Below, piece after piece: positions 1 to 5,364 of a DNA stretch of 5,843 nt. This stretch comes from Synergistaceae bacterium (GTDB lineage: Bacteria; Synergistota; Synergistia; Synergistales; Synergistaceae), in contig JAISQP010000146.1 in NCBI GenBank assembly GCA_031274115.1, positions 1-5,843 on the forward strand, read 5' to 3'. A program made the translations under genes and the position numbers. The notes under the pieces were generated by a model that made no database searches, was not told the DNA's origin, and saw only the letters and a program-made list of their open reading frames with translations. Each line of letters starts with the position of its first letter. Position 1 is the first letter of the stretch.

Positions 1-354
1 GGCGGGAAAATTACCCCCGGCGCCCACGTAAACGGCGTTGGCTCGTTTCTGCCGGCGGCAAGGGAGCTGGACGAGAAACTCCTGAATCGCGCCCGCGTTT
101 TCGTCGACAACATGGAAGCCGTGCTGGCTGAAGCCGGCGACTTCCTGATCCCGGCCGCATCCGGCCTGTATGATTTAAAAAACATCGCCGGAGAGATCGG
201 AGACGTCCTGGCGGGCAAGCTGCCCGGCAGGACGTCCGACGACGAGATCACGGTCCTGAAGACGGTCGGTTACGCGGTTTTAGACGTTGTCGCCGCGCAT
301 GTGGTATATAAAAACGCCCTGTCCAGAGGAATCGGCGCCGAGATCGACATATAA
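1..354 (+). CDS. Ornithine cyclodeaminase / mu-crystallin family protein, C-terminal part (5' end outside window)
   Basis: Frame 1 is open from the first base to TAA at 352-354, giving 117 residues. The family has a Rossmann NAD(P)-binding domain and a dimerisation domain; members include ornithine cyclodeaminase (ornithine to proline plus ammonia), alanine dehydrogenase and ketimine reductase. The visible segment has the family hallmark: a Gly/Pro-rich start (GGKITPGAHVNGVGSFLP), then a REL-D stretch, then VFVDNMEAVLAEAGD, and a late TVLKTVGYAVLDVVAAHVVY helix. True ornithine cyclodeaminases carry Asp in the motif equivalent to VGSFLP (as in GGDCPGKTEL). Here the residue is Ser, so the substrate is probably not ornithine and cannot be named. 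No terminator is visible between its stop and the trp promoter, so its transcript may run into the trp leader. The family call is fairly sure; the exact reaction is unknown. Confidence 0.82.
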   Translation, partial: GGKITPGAHVNGVGSFLPAARELDEKLLNRARVFVDNMEAVLAEAGDFLIPAASGLYDLKNIAGEIGDVLAGKLPGRTSDDEITVLKTVGYAVLDVVAAHVVYKNALSRGIGAEIDI

Positions 355-367
355 CGCGCCGCGGTCC

Positions 368-396
368 TTGTCAGATCGGTCCGGTCGTGCTAGACT
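368..396 (+). promoter_or_regulatory. Likely sigma70-type promoter of the trp operon
   Basis: A -35 box TTGTCA (368-373, five of six consensus bases) is separated by 17 bp from a -10 box TAGACT (391-396, four of six). The triplet TGC at 388-390 directly before the -10 box supplies an extended -10 TG. The expected transcript start is about 402-405, which places the Trp-codon leader ORF and both terminators inside the 5' UTR. The site begins 14 bp after the stop of the upstream gene. No convincing TrpR-like palindrome was seen over it. This is a consensus match only. Confidence 0.6.
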
Positions 397-473
397 TCGT
401 CATGCGGTAATAAACGGACAGAGCGGGTGGCAGTGTGAGCGAGGTAAATTTCGGAAGCGTCAATACTTCTTCG

Positions 474-503
474 ATGAATAACGGCCTTTGGTGGTGGCAG
501 TAG
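474..503 (+). CDS. trpL: trp operon leader peptide MNNGLWWWQ (attenuation peptide)
   Basis: ATG at 474 is followed by codons for N-N-G-L, three consecutive TGG Trp codons (489-497), CAG and the stop TAG (501-503). A nine-residue ORF with three tandem Trp codons, between a promoter and a terminator hairpin and directly before trpD, is the signature of a ribosome-mediated attenuation leader peptide. Low charged tRNA-Trp would stall the ribosome at 489-497. The start is uncertain. ATG 474 has no good Shine-Dalgarno sequence (GGAAG at 453-457 is 16 nt away). The frame is open upstream to GTG 435, which would give a 22-residue peptide preceded by a weak GGTG at 426-429. The Trp codons and stop are the same either way. 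Confidence 0.82.
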   Translation: MNNGLWWWQ

Positions 504-516
504 CCATCGCCCGAGG
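485..516 (+). promoter_or_regulatory. Leader hairpin 1:2 (pause / anti-antiterminator) overlapping the Trp codons
   Basis: Bases 485-498 pair with 503-516 around the 4-nt loop AGTA (499-502). Thirteen of fourteen positions pair, three of them G-U, with a single mismatch at 489/512. The 5' arm contains all three Trp codons, and the TAG stop spans the loop and the first base of the 3' arm. In the standard trp attenuation scheme this is the 1:2 structure. A ribosome stalled on the Trp codons opens it and frees segment 2 (about 508-516). A T7 tract (527-533) lies 10 nt after the stem and could favour polymerase pausing. The pairing is read directly; the role is inferred. Confidence 0.65.
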
Positions 517-538
517 ATAACGCCTGTTTTTTTAGTTT

Positions 539-580
539 AGGGCTCCGAGGGTGCAGAAAAAATCCCCCGGAGCCCTTTTT
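539..580 (+). terminator. trp attenuator: intrinsic terminator hairpin 3:4
   Basis: GGGCTCCG (540-547) pairs with CGGAGCCC (568-575), and GGG (549-551) pairs with CCC (564-566) across an A/C mismatch. An A-T pair (539/576) extends the base. The loop is A-rich (552-563), and five T (576-580) follow. This is a standard intrinsic terminator placed 36 nt after the leader peptide stop. A competing antiterminator is possible: 508-512 (CGCCC) with 549-553 (GGGTG), and 513-515 (GAG) with 543-545 (CTC), with 546-548 bulged out. It is weaker than the terminator stem but is transcribed earlier. Confidence in a terminator is high; confidence in attenuator function rests on the upstream Trp codons. Confidence 0.85.
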
Positions 581-597
581 GATATCGCTGGTCCAAC

Positions 598-639
598 GCG
601 AGGGGCTCTCTTTTACAAGAGGACCCCTCGCAATTTTTT
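598..639 (+). terminator. Second intrinsic terminator in the trp leader, immediately upstream of trpD
   Basis: GCGAGGGG (598-605) pairs perfectly with CCCCTCGC (624-631). After one C/A mismatch the stem continues with 607-612 against 617-622 (one G-U), closing on a 4-nt loop (613-616). Six T (634-639) follow after two A. It ends 32 nt before the trpD start codon, leaving no room for a further promoter. All trpDCFBA transcription from upstream must therefore pass this hairpin. Its 5' arm contains GGGCTC (603-608), an exact copy of 540-545 in the first terminator, so the 3' arm of the first terminator (569-575) can also pair with it. Confidence 0.85.
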
Positions 640-656
640 ATCACTAATCTATTATG

Positions 657-662
657 AAGGAG
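657..662 (+). promoter_or_regulatory. Shine-Dalgarno sequence that sets the trpD start
   Basis: AAGGAG lies 9 nt before ATG 672, ideal spacing for a ribosome binding site. An in-frame ATG at 654 sits immediately before this motif and ATG 663 immediately after it, so neither can use it. The start at 672 is therefore preferred, and the longest open frame overstates the protein by six residues. Confidence 0.8.
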
Positions 663-671
663 ATGTTTAGA

Positions 672-1718
672 ATGGAGAAGGAGCTCAACAAACTGATGTC
701 CGGCGAGAAACTGGAGAGGAGCGAGAGCGCGAGACTATTCGACGCCGTTATACGGGGGGAGCTGTCGGACGTCGAGATAGCCGCCCTCCTCGTCGCTCTC
801 AAGCTTCGGGGGGAGACGGCGGAGGAGATAGCGGGGGCGGCTCAGGCGCTGCGAGAGGGCGCGCGCGCCTTCCCGAGGCCGGACTACGTGTTCGCCGATA
901 TCGTTGGGACCGGCGGAGACGGGGCAAACACGATCAATATATCGAGCGCCGTGACCTTCGTAGCGGCGGAGGCCGGGCTGCCCGTCGCAAAACACGGCAA
1001 CCGCTCCGTGTCGTCGCGGTGCGGCGCGGCGGACCTGCTCGAACAGTTCGGGGTAAAGCTCGACATGTCTCCAGTCACGGCGAGAAAGATGCTGGACGAG
1101 CTGCGGGTGACATTCCTGTACGCGCCGCACTACCACAGCGGCATAAAGCACGCCATGCCCGTTCGCAAGGCGCTCGCCACGAGGACGATGTTCAACGTCC
1201 TGGGACCCCTCATCAATCCGGCGCGCCCGCCGGTCATGCTGGTCGGCGTCTACGACGCCTCGCTGTGCGCCGTGGTCGCGGAGACACTGAGGATACTCGG
1301 CTGCGAGAAGGCGCTAGTCGTGAACGGGCTGGGCCTCGACGAGATAGCCGTACATGGCCGGACAAACGCGTCAGAGCTGACAGGAGGCGAGATAATCGAG
1401 AGGCGCTTCACTCCGGCGGACTTCGGTGTGAGGGAGTTTCCGCTGTCCTCCATAGTCGGAGGCGCGCCGAAGGAGAACGAAGCGGCCATAAGATCGGTTC
1501 TCGGCGGAAGGGGCGACGAGGCTCACGCCGCCGCGATCTCGGTGAACGCGTCGGCTCTGCTCACGCTCGCCGGCGTGACCGCCGATTACCGGGACGGGTT
1601 CGGGCTCGCGATGAGCGTCCTTGAGAGCGGCAATGCGCTTCGGCGGCTCGAAAGGTTCGCAAAGCTCTCGAACGTGGGAGAACCGGCAAGCGAGGAAGAG
1701 AGCCGTGTCAGCGCTTGA
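672..1718 (+). CDS. trpD: Anthranilate phosphoribosyltransferase
   Basis: It transfers the phosphoribosyl group of PRPP to anthranilate, giving N-(5-phosphoribosyl)anthranilate, in the cytosol. The 348-residue protein matches the usual family length and is the stand-alone type, without a TrpG amidotransferase domain. An N-terminal helical domain (about 1-68) precedes the nucleoside-phosphorylase-like domain. Visible motifs are the PRPP-binding GTGGDG (79-84), KHGNR (107-111) followed by SVSSRCGAAD, the anthranilate-site HYHSGIKHAMPVRK region (153-166), NVLGPLINPA (175-184), and GLDE (221-224), whose Asp-Glu pair binds magnesium. The start at ATG 672 is chosen from AAGGAG 9 nt upstream. The gene follows the tandem leader terminators and overlaps trpC by 14 nt. 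It is the first structural gene of this operon; trpE and trpG are not beside it. The identification is firm. Confidence 0.97.
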   Translation: MEKELNKLMSGEKLERSESARLFDAVIRGELSDVEIAALLVALKLRGETAEEIAGAAQALREGARAFPRPDYVFADIVGTGGDGANTINISSAVTFVAAEAGLPVAKHGNRSVSSRCGAADLLEQFGVKLDMSPVTARKMLDELRVTFLYAPHYHSGIKHAMPVRKALATRTMFNVLGPLINPARPPVMLVGVYDASLCAVVAETLRILGCEKALVVNGLGLDEIAVHGRTNASELTGGEIIERRFTPADFGVREFPLSSIVGGAPKENEAAIRSVLGGRGDEAHAAAISVNASALLTLAGVTADYRDGFGLAMSVLESGNALRRLERFAKLSNVGEPASEEESRVSA

Positions 1719-3102
1719 CGATATCCTGGCCCGCAAAAAAGCGGACGTCGCGAGGCGAATGGAGAAAGAGCCCTTCGAATCCCTGAGGGAACGGGCCGTT
1801 CCCTCGGCTCGCCGCTTCCGCGACGCGCTCGAAAAGGACAGCGCCTGCTTCATTCTGGAGTGCAAGAAGGCCTCCCCGTCGGGGCTCATCAGAGCGAATT
1901 TCGACATAGACGAGATTGCCGGCGCATACGCCGGTTTTGCAGACGCGGTCTCCGTGCTCGTAGACGAGCCCTTCTTCCAGGGAAGCTTCGAATATCTCGA
2001 AAGAGCGCGCGCGGCGCTCGATCAGCCGATCCTGTGCAAGGATTTCGTGATAAACCCGTATCAGGTCTCCGAAGCCCGCGTCCACGGAGCGGACGCTGTC
2101 CTCCTGATGCTCTCCGTGCTCGACGACGAGACGTACACGGCCTGCGCAAACGAGGCGGGAAGGCTCTCGATGGACGCGCTGACCGAGGTTCACGGGGAAG
2201 ACGAACTCGAAAGAGCCGTCGCGCTCGGCGCCCCCATAATCGGAATCAACAACAGGAATCTCAGAACGCTCGAGGTCGACATTAACACGGCGTCCAAGCT
2301 GGCGGACAGGGTCCCCTCGGACAGAACGCTCGTCTGCGAATCGGGGATAGGTTCGCGTGAGGATGTCCTCAATATGGAGGGCCGCGCCGACGCCTTTTTG
2401 GTCGGCGGCATGCTCATGAAAGCCCCGAGGATCGATCTCGCCGTTCGCGGGCTCCTATACGGCGCCGTCAAGATATGCGGCCTTTCGTCTCCGGAGGACG
2501 CTGCTGAAGCCTTTCTGCGCGGGGCGTCGTTCGGCGGCGTCATATTCGCGGCGGAATCCCCGCGAAAAATCGACGAGGCGCTTGCGCTGGAGATATCCCG
2601 AGCGTCCGCGCCGCCGCTCGTCGGAGTATTCGTGAACGAGGACAAGAGCAGGATCGTCAGGCTCGCGGCCGGCATGAACCTCGCGGCCGTTCAGCTTCAC
2701 GGCGAGGAGACCGGCGAGGACATAGCGATGCTGCGAAGGGAGCTGCCGGCCCGATGCGAGATATGGAAGGCTCTCCGAGTCAGGGACAGACTGCCGGACA
2801 CGGATGGGTACGGCGCGGACTGCGTCCTCCTGGACGCGCACGCGGGCAATTTGCGCGGCGGCGCCGGGGTAAGCTTCGATTGGTCCCTCCTGAACGATTG
2901 CCCCGACAAATCCAGGATAATCGCCGCCGGCGGGATAAACCCCGAAAACGCGCGCCGGGCGTCGCGCCTTGGCTGCCGCGCTGTAGACGTAAACTCCGGC
3001 GTGGAATACCCCGGCGCGCCCGGCAAAAAAGACCATGACAAAATGAAAAAATTGTTCGGGAACATAAAAATCGGCCGCAGGCGCCGGGAAAGGCCGAACT
3101 AA
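1705..3102 (+). CDS. trpCF: Bifunctional indole-3-glycerol-phosphate synthase / phosphoribosylanthranilate isomerase (TrpC-TrpF fusion)
   Basis: A 465-residue fusion of two TIM-barrel enzymes catalysing consecutive steps in reverse domain order. The TrpF part isomerises phosphoribosylanthranilate; the TrpC part closes the indole ring to indole-3-glycerol phosphate. TrpC spans about 1-250. ECKKASPSG (52-60) supplies the catalytic-type E52 and K54, CKDF (111-114) supplies K112, TEVHGEDE supplies E161, INNRNL supplies N182 and CESGIGS supplies S213. These match the known synthase active-site set. TrpF spans about 253-465. KICGL (256-260) has the catalytic Cys258, VLLDAHAG has Asp377, and AVQLHGEE, IIAAGGI and VNSGVEYPG complete the isomerase signature. 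The start GTG 1705 is chosen because GAGGAAGAG lies just upstream and the typical TrpC N-terminus begins there; upstream ATGs would add non-conserved residues. It overlaps trpD by 14 nt, indicating translational coupling. The C-terminus ends in a short basic tail. The fusion resembles that of enteric bacteria. Confidence 0.96.
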   Translation: MSALDDILARKKADVARRMEKEPFESLRERAVPSARRFRDALEKDSACFILECKKASPSGLIRANFDIDEIAGAYAGFADAVSVLVDEPFFQGSFEYLERARAALDQPILCKDFVINPYQVSEARVHGADAVLLMLSVLDDETYTACANEAGRLSMDALTEVHGEDELERAVALGAPIIGINNRNLRTLEVDINTASKLADRVPSDRTLVCESGIGSREDVLNMEGRADAFLVGGMLMKAPRIDLAVRGLLYGAVKICGLSSPEDAAEAFLRGASFGGVIFAAESPRKIDEALALEISRASAPPLVGVFVNEDKSRIVRLAAGMNLAAVQLHGEETGEDIAMLRRELPARCEIWKALRVRDRLPDTDGYGADCVLLDAHAGNLRGGAGVSFDWSLLNDCPDKSRIIAAGGINPENARRASRLGCRAVDVNSGVEYPGAPGKKDHDKMKKLFGNIKIGRRRRERPN

Positions 3103-3132
3103 CGATAAATCATTAAATTTGGAGGGATATTG

Positions 3133-4323
3133 ATGGAGGTATCGCGCGGAGCTTTTGGGGAGTTTGGAGGGATGTTCGTGCCAGAGATTCTGGCGCCCAC
3201 CCTGTTGGAACTCGAGCGAGCCTTCGAGGAAGCCCGGGCGGACGCGGCTTTCACGGCGGAACTAGAAGGGCTTTTGAGGGAGTACGCGGGGCGTGAGACG
3301 CCGCTTTACAGGTGCAGAAACCTGACAGCCGGGACGAAGGCCGTGATTTATCTGAAGCGCGAGGACCTTCTGCACGGAGGAGCGCATAAGACGAACCAGG
3401 TAATCGGGCAGGCCCTGCTCGCGCGCCGCATGGGCAAAACCCGCCTCATCGCCGAGACCGGAGCGGGACAGCACGGCGTGGCGACCGCTTTGGCCGGCGC
3501 GTTATTTAAAATGAGGACGCGCGTCTACATGGGGTCGAAGGACATGGAGAGACAAGCTCAGAACGTCTTCCGGATGCGCCTGATGGGGGCCGAGGTCACG
3601 CCGGTCGAAAGCGGGAGCCGCGGTCTAAAGGACGCCATAAACGAGGCTCTGCGCGACTGGTCGGCGAGTTACGCCGACACCCACTACATGCTTGGGACGG
3701 CGGCCGGGCCGCACCCGTTCCCAACGATGGTGAGAGAGTTTCAGCGCGTCATCGGACGCGAGTCGAAGCGGCAGATAACGGAGGCCGAGGGGCGTCTTCC
3801 GGACGCTGTGTTCGCTTGCGTCGGAGGCGGGTCGAACGCGATAGGGATGTTCGCCGACTTCATCGACGAGCCGGGCGTCCGCCTCTTCGGAGCTGAGCCG
3901 GCCGGACACGGGCTCCACACCGAAAAACACGGAGCTACGATAGAAAAGGGGCGCCCCGGAATATTGCATGGGAGCTACAGCTACGTCCTGCAGGACGAGA
4001 ACGGGCAGATAAAGGAGTCGCACTCCATATCGGCGGGGCTCGATTACCCCGGCGTCGGGGCGCAGCACTCCCATCTGCACTCGATCGGCAGAGCGGAGTA
4101 TCTCGGCGTAACGGATAAAGAGGCGCTCGACGCCTTCGTCCTCCTGTCGAGGGAGGAGGGCATAATACCGGCCCTCGAATCGTCGCACGCCCTGGCCCTG
4201 GCGTTGAAACACGCGCACGAAGCGACCGGGCCGAAACTCTTCATAGTCAGCCTGTCCGGACGCGGCGACAAGGACATAGATCAGGCCATGCCGCACATAA
4301 AACTGGAGGCTCAGGGACAATGA
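3133..4323 (+). CDS. trpB: Tryptophan synthase beta chain
   Basis: A PLP enzyme that condenses indole, channelled from TrpA, with L-serine to form tryptophan; it works as an alpha2-beta2 complex. The 396 residues match the canonical TrpB1 class in length. Visible motifs are [13 protein letters not shown] (8-20), the PLP-lysine motif GGAHKTN with Lys86, AETGAGQHG (107-115) with the catalytic-type Glu108, the phosphate-binding GGGSNA (231-236), GAEPAGHG, and the C-terminal SGRGDKD (375-381). The start is ATG 3133 with GGAGGG (3121-3126) 6 nt upstream; the TTG one codon earlier is less likely. A 30-nt AT-rich gap separates it from trpCF, with no terminator or clear promoter. Its stop overlaps the trpA start as ATGA, as is usual for subunits made in equal amounts. 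The identification is firm. Confidence 0.98.
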   Translation: MEVSRGAFGEFGGMFVPEILAPTLLELERAFEEARADAAFTAELEGLLREYAGRETPLYRCRNLTAGTKAVIYLKREDLLHGGAHKTNQVIGQALLARRMGKTRLIAETGAGQHGVATALAGALFKMRTRVYMGSKDMERQAQNVFRMRLMGAEVTPVESGSRGLKDAINEALRDWSASYADTHYMLGTAAGPHPFPTMVREFQRVIGRESKRQITEAEGRLPDAVFACVGGGSNAIGMFADFIDEPGVRLFGAEPAGHGLHTEKHGATIEKGRPGILHGSYSYVLQDENGQIKESHSISAGLDYPGVGAQHSHLHSIGRAEYLGVTDKEALDAFVLLSREEGIIPALESSHALALALKHAHEATGPKLFIVSLSGRGDKDIDQAMPHIKLEAQGQ

Positions 4324-5156
4324 CAACGGGAGAGACGAAAAATCCAGGGCGATACGAGAGGTTGTTCGCAAATCTGAGAGAGCGGAACGAGAAGGCGTTC
4401 ATTCCGTTCGTCATGCTCGGCGACCCTGACGCTGCGCAATGCGAAGCTATAATCGAGACGCTGACGGACAGCGGAGCGGACGCCCTCGAGCTGGGAATCC
4501 CCTTCTCGGATCCCGTGGCGGACGGACCCGTCATCCAGGCCGCCTCCAACAGAGCGCTCGGCGCGGGGATAACGCCGGATCGCTGCTTCGAGATCATCTC
4601 CCGCGTGAGGGGAAAACACGCCGATATCCCGATGGGGCTTCTAACCTACGCCAACGTGGTGGTCGGAAGGGGAGCGGAGTCGTTCTACAGGAAAGCCGCG
4701 GATTCCGGGGTGGACTCGGTCCTGGTGGCCGACGTCCCTGCCGTCGAGGCGGGCTATTTCGTTAGGTGCGCCAGCGCGTCCGGAATCGATCCGGTGTTCG
4801 TAGTTCCGCCAAACGCGAGTGACGATAAACTCCGCGAGATAGCCGGCCTGACCAAGGGTTACGCTTATTTTCTGGGAAGAGCCGGAGTCACCGGCGCCGA
4901 CCGCGAGATGTCCGCGCCCCCCTCCCGCCGCGTCGAGTTCCTGTCGCGCGCCGGCTCTCCGCCGGTGATCGTCGGCTTCGGCATATCGAAGCCAGAGCAC
5001 GTGAAAGCCGCCGTCCTGTCAGGAGCGAGCGGCGCGATATCAGGCTCGGCGGTCGTGGAGATAATAGCCCGCAATCTCGGCGACACTAAAAAGACGCTTG
5101 ACGAACTCGCGAAGTTCACAAGTCTGATGAAATCCGCGACAAAAGAAAACGCGTAA
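4320..5156 (+). CDS. trpA: Tryptophan synthase alpha chain
   Basis: It cleaves indole-3-glycerol phosphate to indole and glyceraldehyde-3-phosphate and passes indole to TrpB. The 278-residue TIM barrel is of usual length. Motifs in order are [10 protein letters not shown] (27-36), the active-site signature [15 protein letters not shown] (56-70) with catalytic Glu57 and Asp68, LTYANVV (108-114), VADVP (136-140), FLGRAGVTG (184-192), and the phosphate-binding VGFGIS (218-223) and SGSAVVE (241-247). The position after FL, Ser in the enteric enzyme, is Gly here, a mild variation. ATG 4320 overlaps the trpB stop; GGAGG (4305-4309) lies 10 nt upstream, inside trpB. It is the last gene of the trp operon, because the next gene is over 200 nt away. 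Confidence 0.98.
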   Translation: MTTGETKNPGRYERLFANLRERNEKAFIPFVMLGDPDAAQCEAIIETLTDSGADALELGIPFSDPVADGPVIQAASNRALGAGITPDRCFEIISRVRGKHADIPMGLLTYANVVVGRGAESFYRKAADSGVDSVLVADVPAVEAGYFVRCASASGIDPVFVVPPNASDDKLREIAGLTKGYAYFLGRAGVTGADREMSAPPSRRVEFLSRAGSPPVIVGFGISKPEHVKAAVLSGASGAISGSAVVEIIARNLGDTKKTLDELAKFTSLMKSATKENA

Positions 5157-5165
5157 TAATTATAA

Positions 5166-5206
5166 AGAGGCGGAACCTCGGAGCGAAATCCCAGGGCCCC
5201 GCCTCT
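5166..5206 (+). promoter_or_regulatory. GC-rich hairpin after trpA (possible mRNA 3'-end structure)
   Basis: AGAGGCGG (5166-5173) pairs perfectly with CCGCCTCT (5199-5206), with a 25-nt loop that can form a minor CCT/AGG inner pairing. It begins 9 nt after the trpA stop. No T-run follows on the + strand, so it is not a standard intrinsic terminator. It could stabilise the trp mRNA end or act with Rho. The pairing is visible; the role is open. Confidence 0.45.
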
Positions 5207-5214
5207 GACGTTCG

Positions 5215-5242
5215 AGGCGTTCACGCCTGAAAACGCCTGAAA
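5215..5242 (+). repeat. Tandem 10-bp direct repeat ACGCCTGAAA with a preceding inverted copy
   Basis: ACGCCTGAAA occurs at 5223-5232 and again at 5233-5242 without a gap. AGGCG (5215-5219) just upstream is complementary to CGCCT in either copy. It can make a 5-bp hairpin with a TTCA loop with the first copy, or a larger-loop hairpin with the second. The repeat is exact; it may be replication slippage or an operator-like site for the downstream gene. No function is assigned. Confidence 0.5.
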
Positions 5243-5260
5243 ACTCTTTCCGGTTTAGCC

Positions 5261-5289
5261 TATGTTTTTTCGCAAAGTTAGAATATACT
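5261..5289 (+). promoter_or_regulatory. Possible promoter for the downstream flavoprotein gene
   Basis: TATACT (5284-5289) matches five of six bases of a -10 box, in an AT-rich patch of an otherwise GC-rich region, about 75 nt before the next start codon. TAGAAT (5279-5284) overlaps it and is an alternative -10. The base positions for a -35 at 17-bp spacing read TATGTT, a poor match, so the call rests on the -10 and the location. Confidence 0.35.
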
Positions 5290-5364
5290 ATAGACGGCGT
5301 GGCATGTAAAAAAATCACGGCGGCGCGACGAGATGACCGGACAATGCGAAGGAGCAGTGATTCA

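Noticed and set aside
421..440. GGGTGGCA resembling the core of a T-box tRNA-binding element
   Set aside because: The T-box core continues with CCGCG, which is absent here. The site lies upstream of the Trp-codon ORF rather than next to the terminator, and only about 20 nt of transcript precede it, too little for a T-box stem I.
287..481. 64-codon plus-strand frame across the end of the upstream gene and the trp leader
   Set aside because: It starts inside the cyclodeaminase-family gene in another frame, has no ribosome binding site, and runs across the promoter and into the leader peptide in a different frame. The translation matches no family I recognise.
403..640. TRAP-binding site (spaced GAG/TAG triplets) in the leader
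   Set aside because: A few GAG and TAG triplets occur, but not the long, regularly spaced series needed for TRAP.
580..671. A promoter between or after the two terminators
   Set aside because: The 17 nt between the hairpins and the 32 nt after the second show no paired -35/-10 boxes, so trpD expression must read through from upstream.
654..671. ATG 654 or ATG 663 as the trpD start
   Set aside because: The AAGGAG ribosome binding site (657-662) lies within or directly against these codons; only ATG 672 has suitable spacing.
3625..4371. Long minus-strand open frame (248 codons) opposite trpB
   Set aside because: It lies entirely across trpB and the trpA start, its translation is Arg-rich and low in recognisable motifs, and it is explained by GC-rich codon bias in the antisense frame. 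The same applies to the frames at 1371-1907, 1708-2193, 2190-2675 and 2455-3036.
5166..5206. Standard intrinsic terminator after trpA
   Set aside because: The stem is good but no T-run follows; the nearest T-run (5265-5270) is about 60 nt downstream and has no stem next to it.
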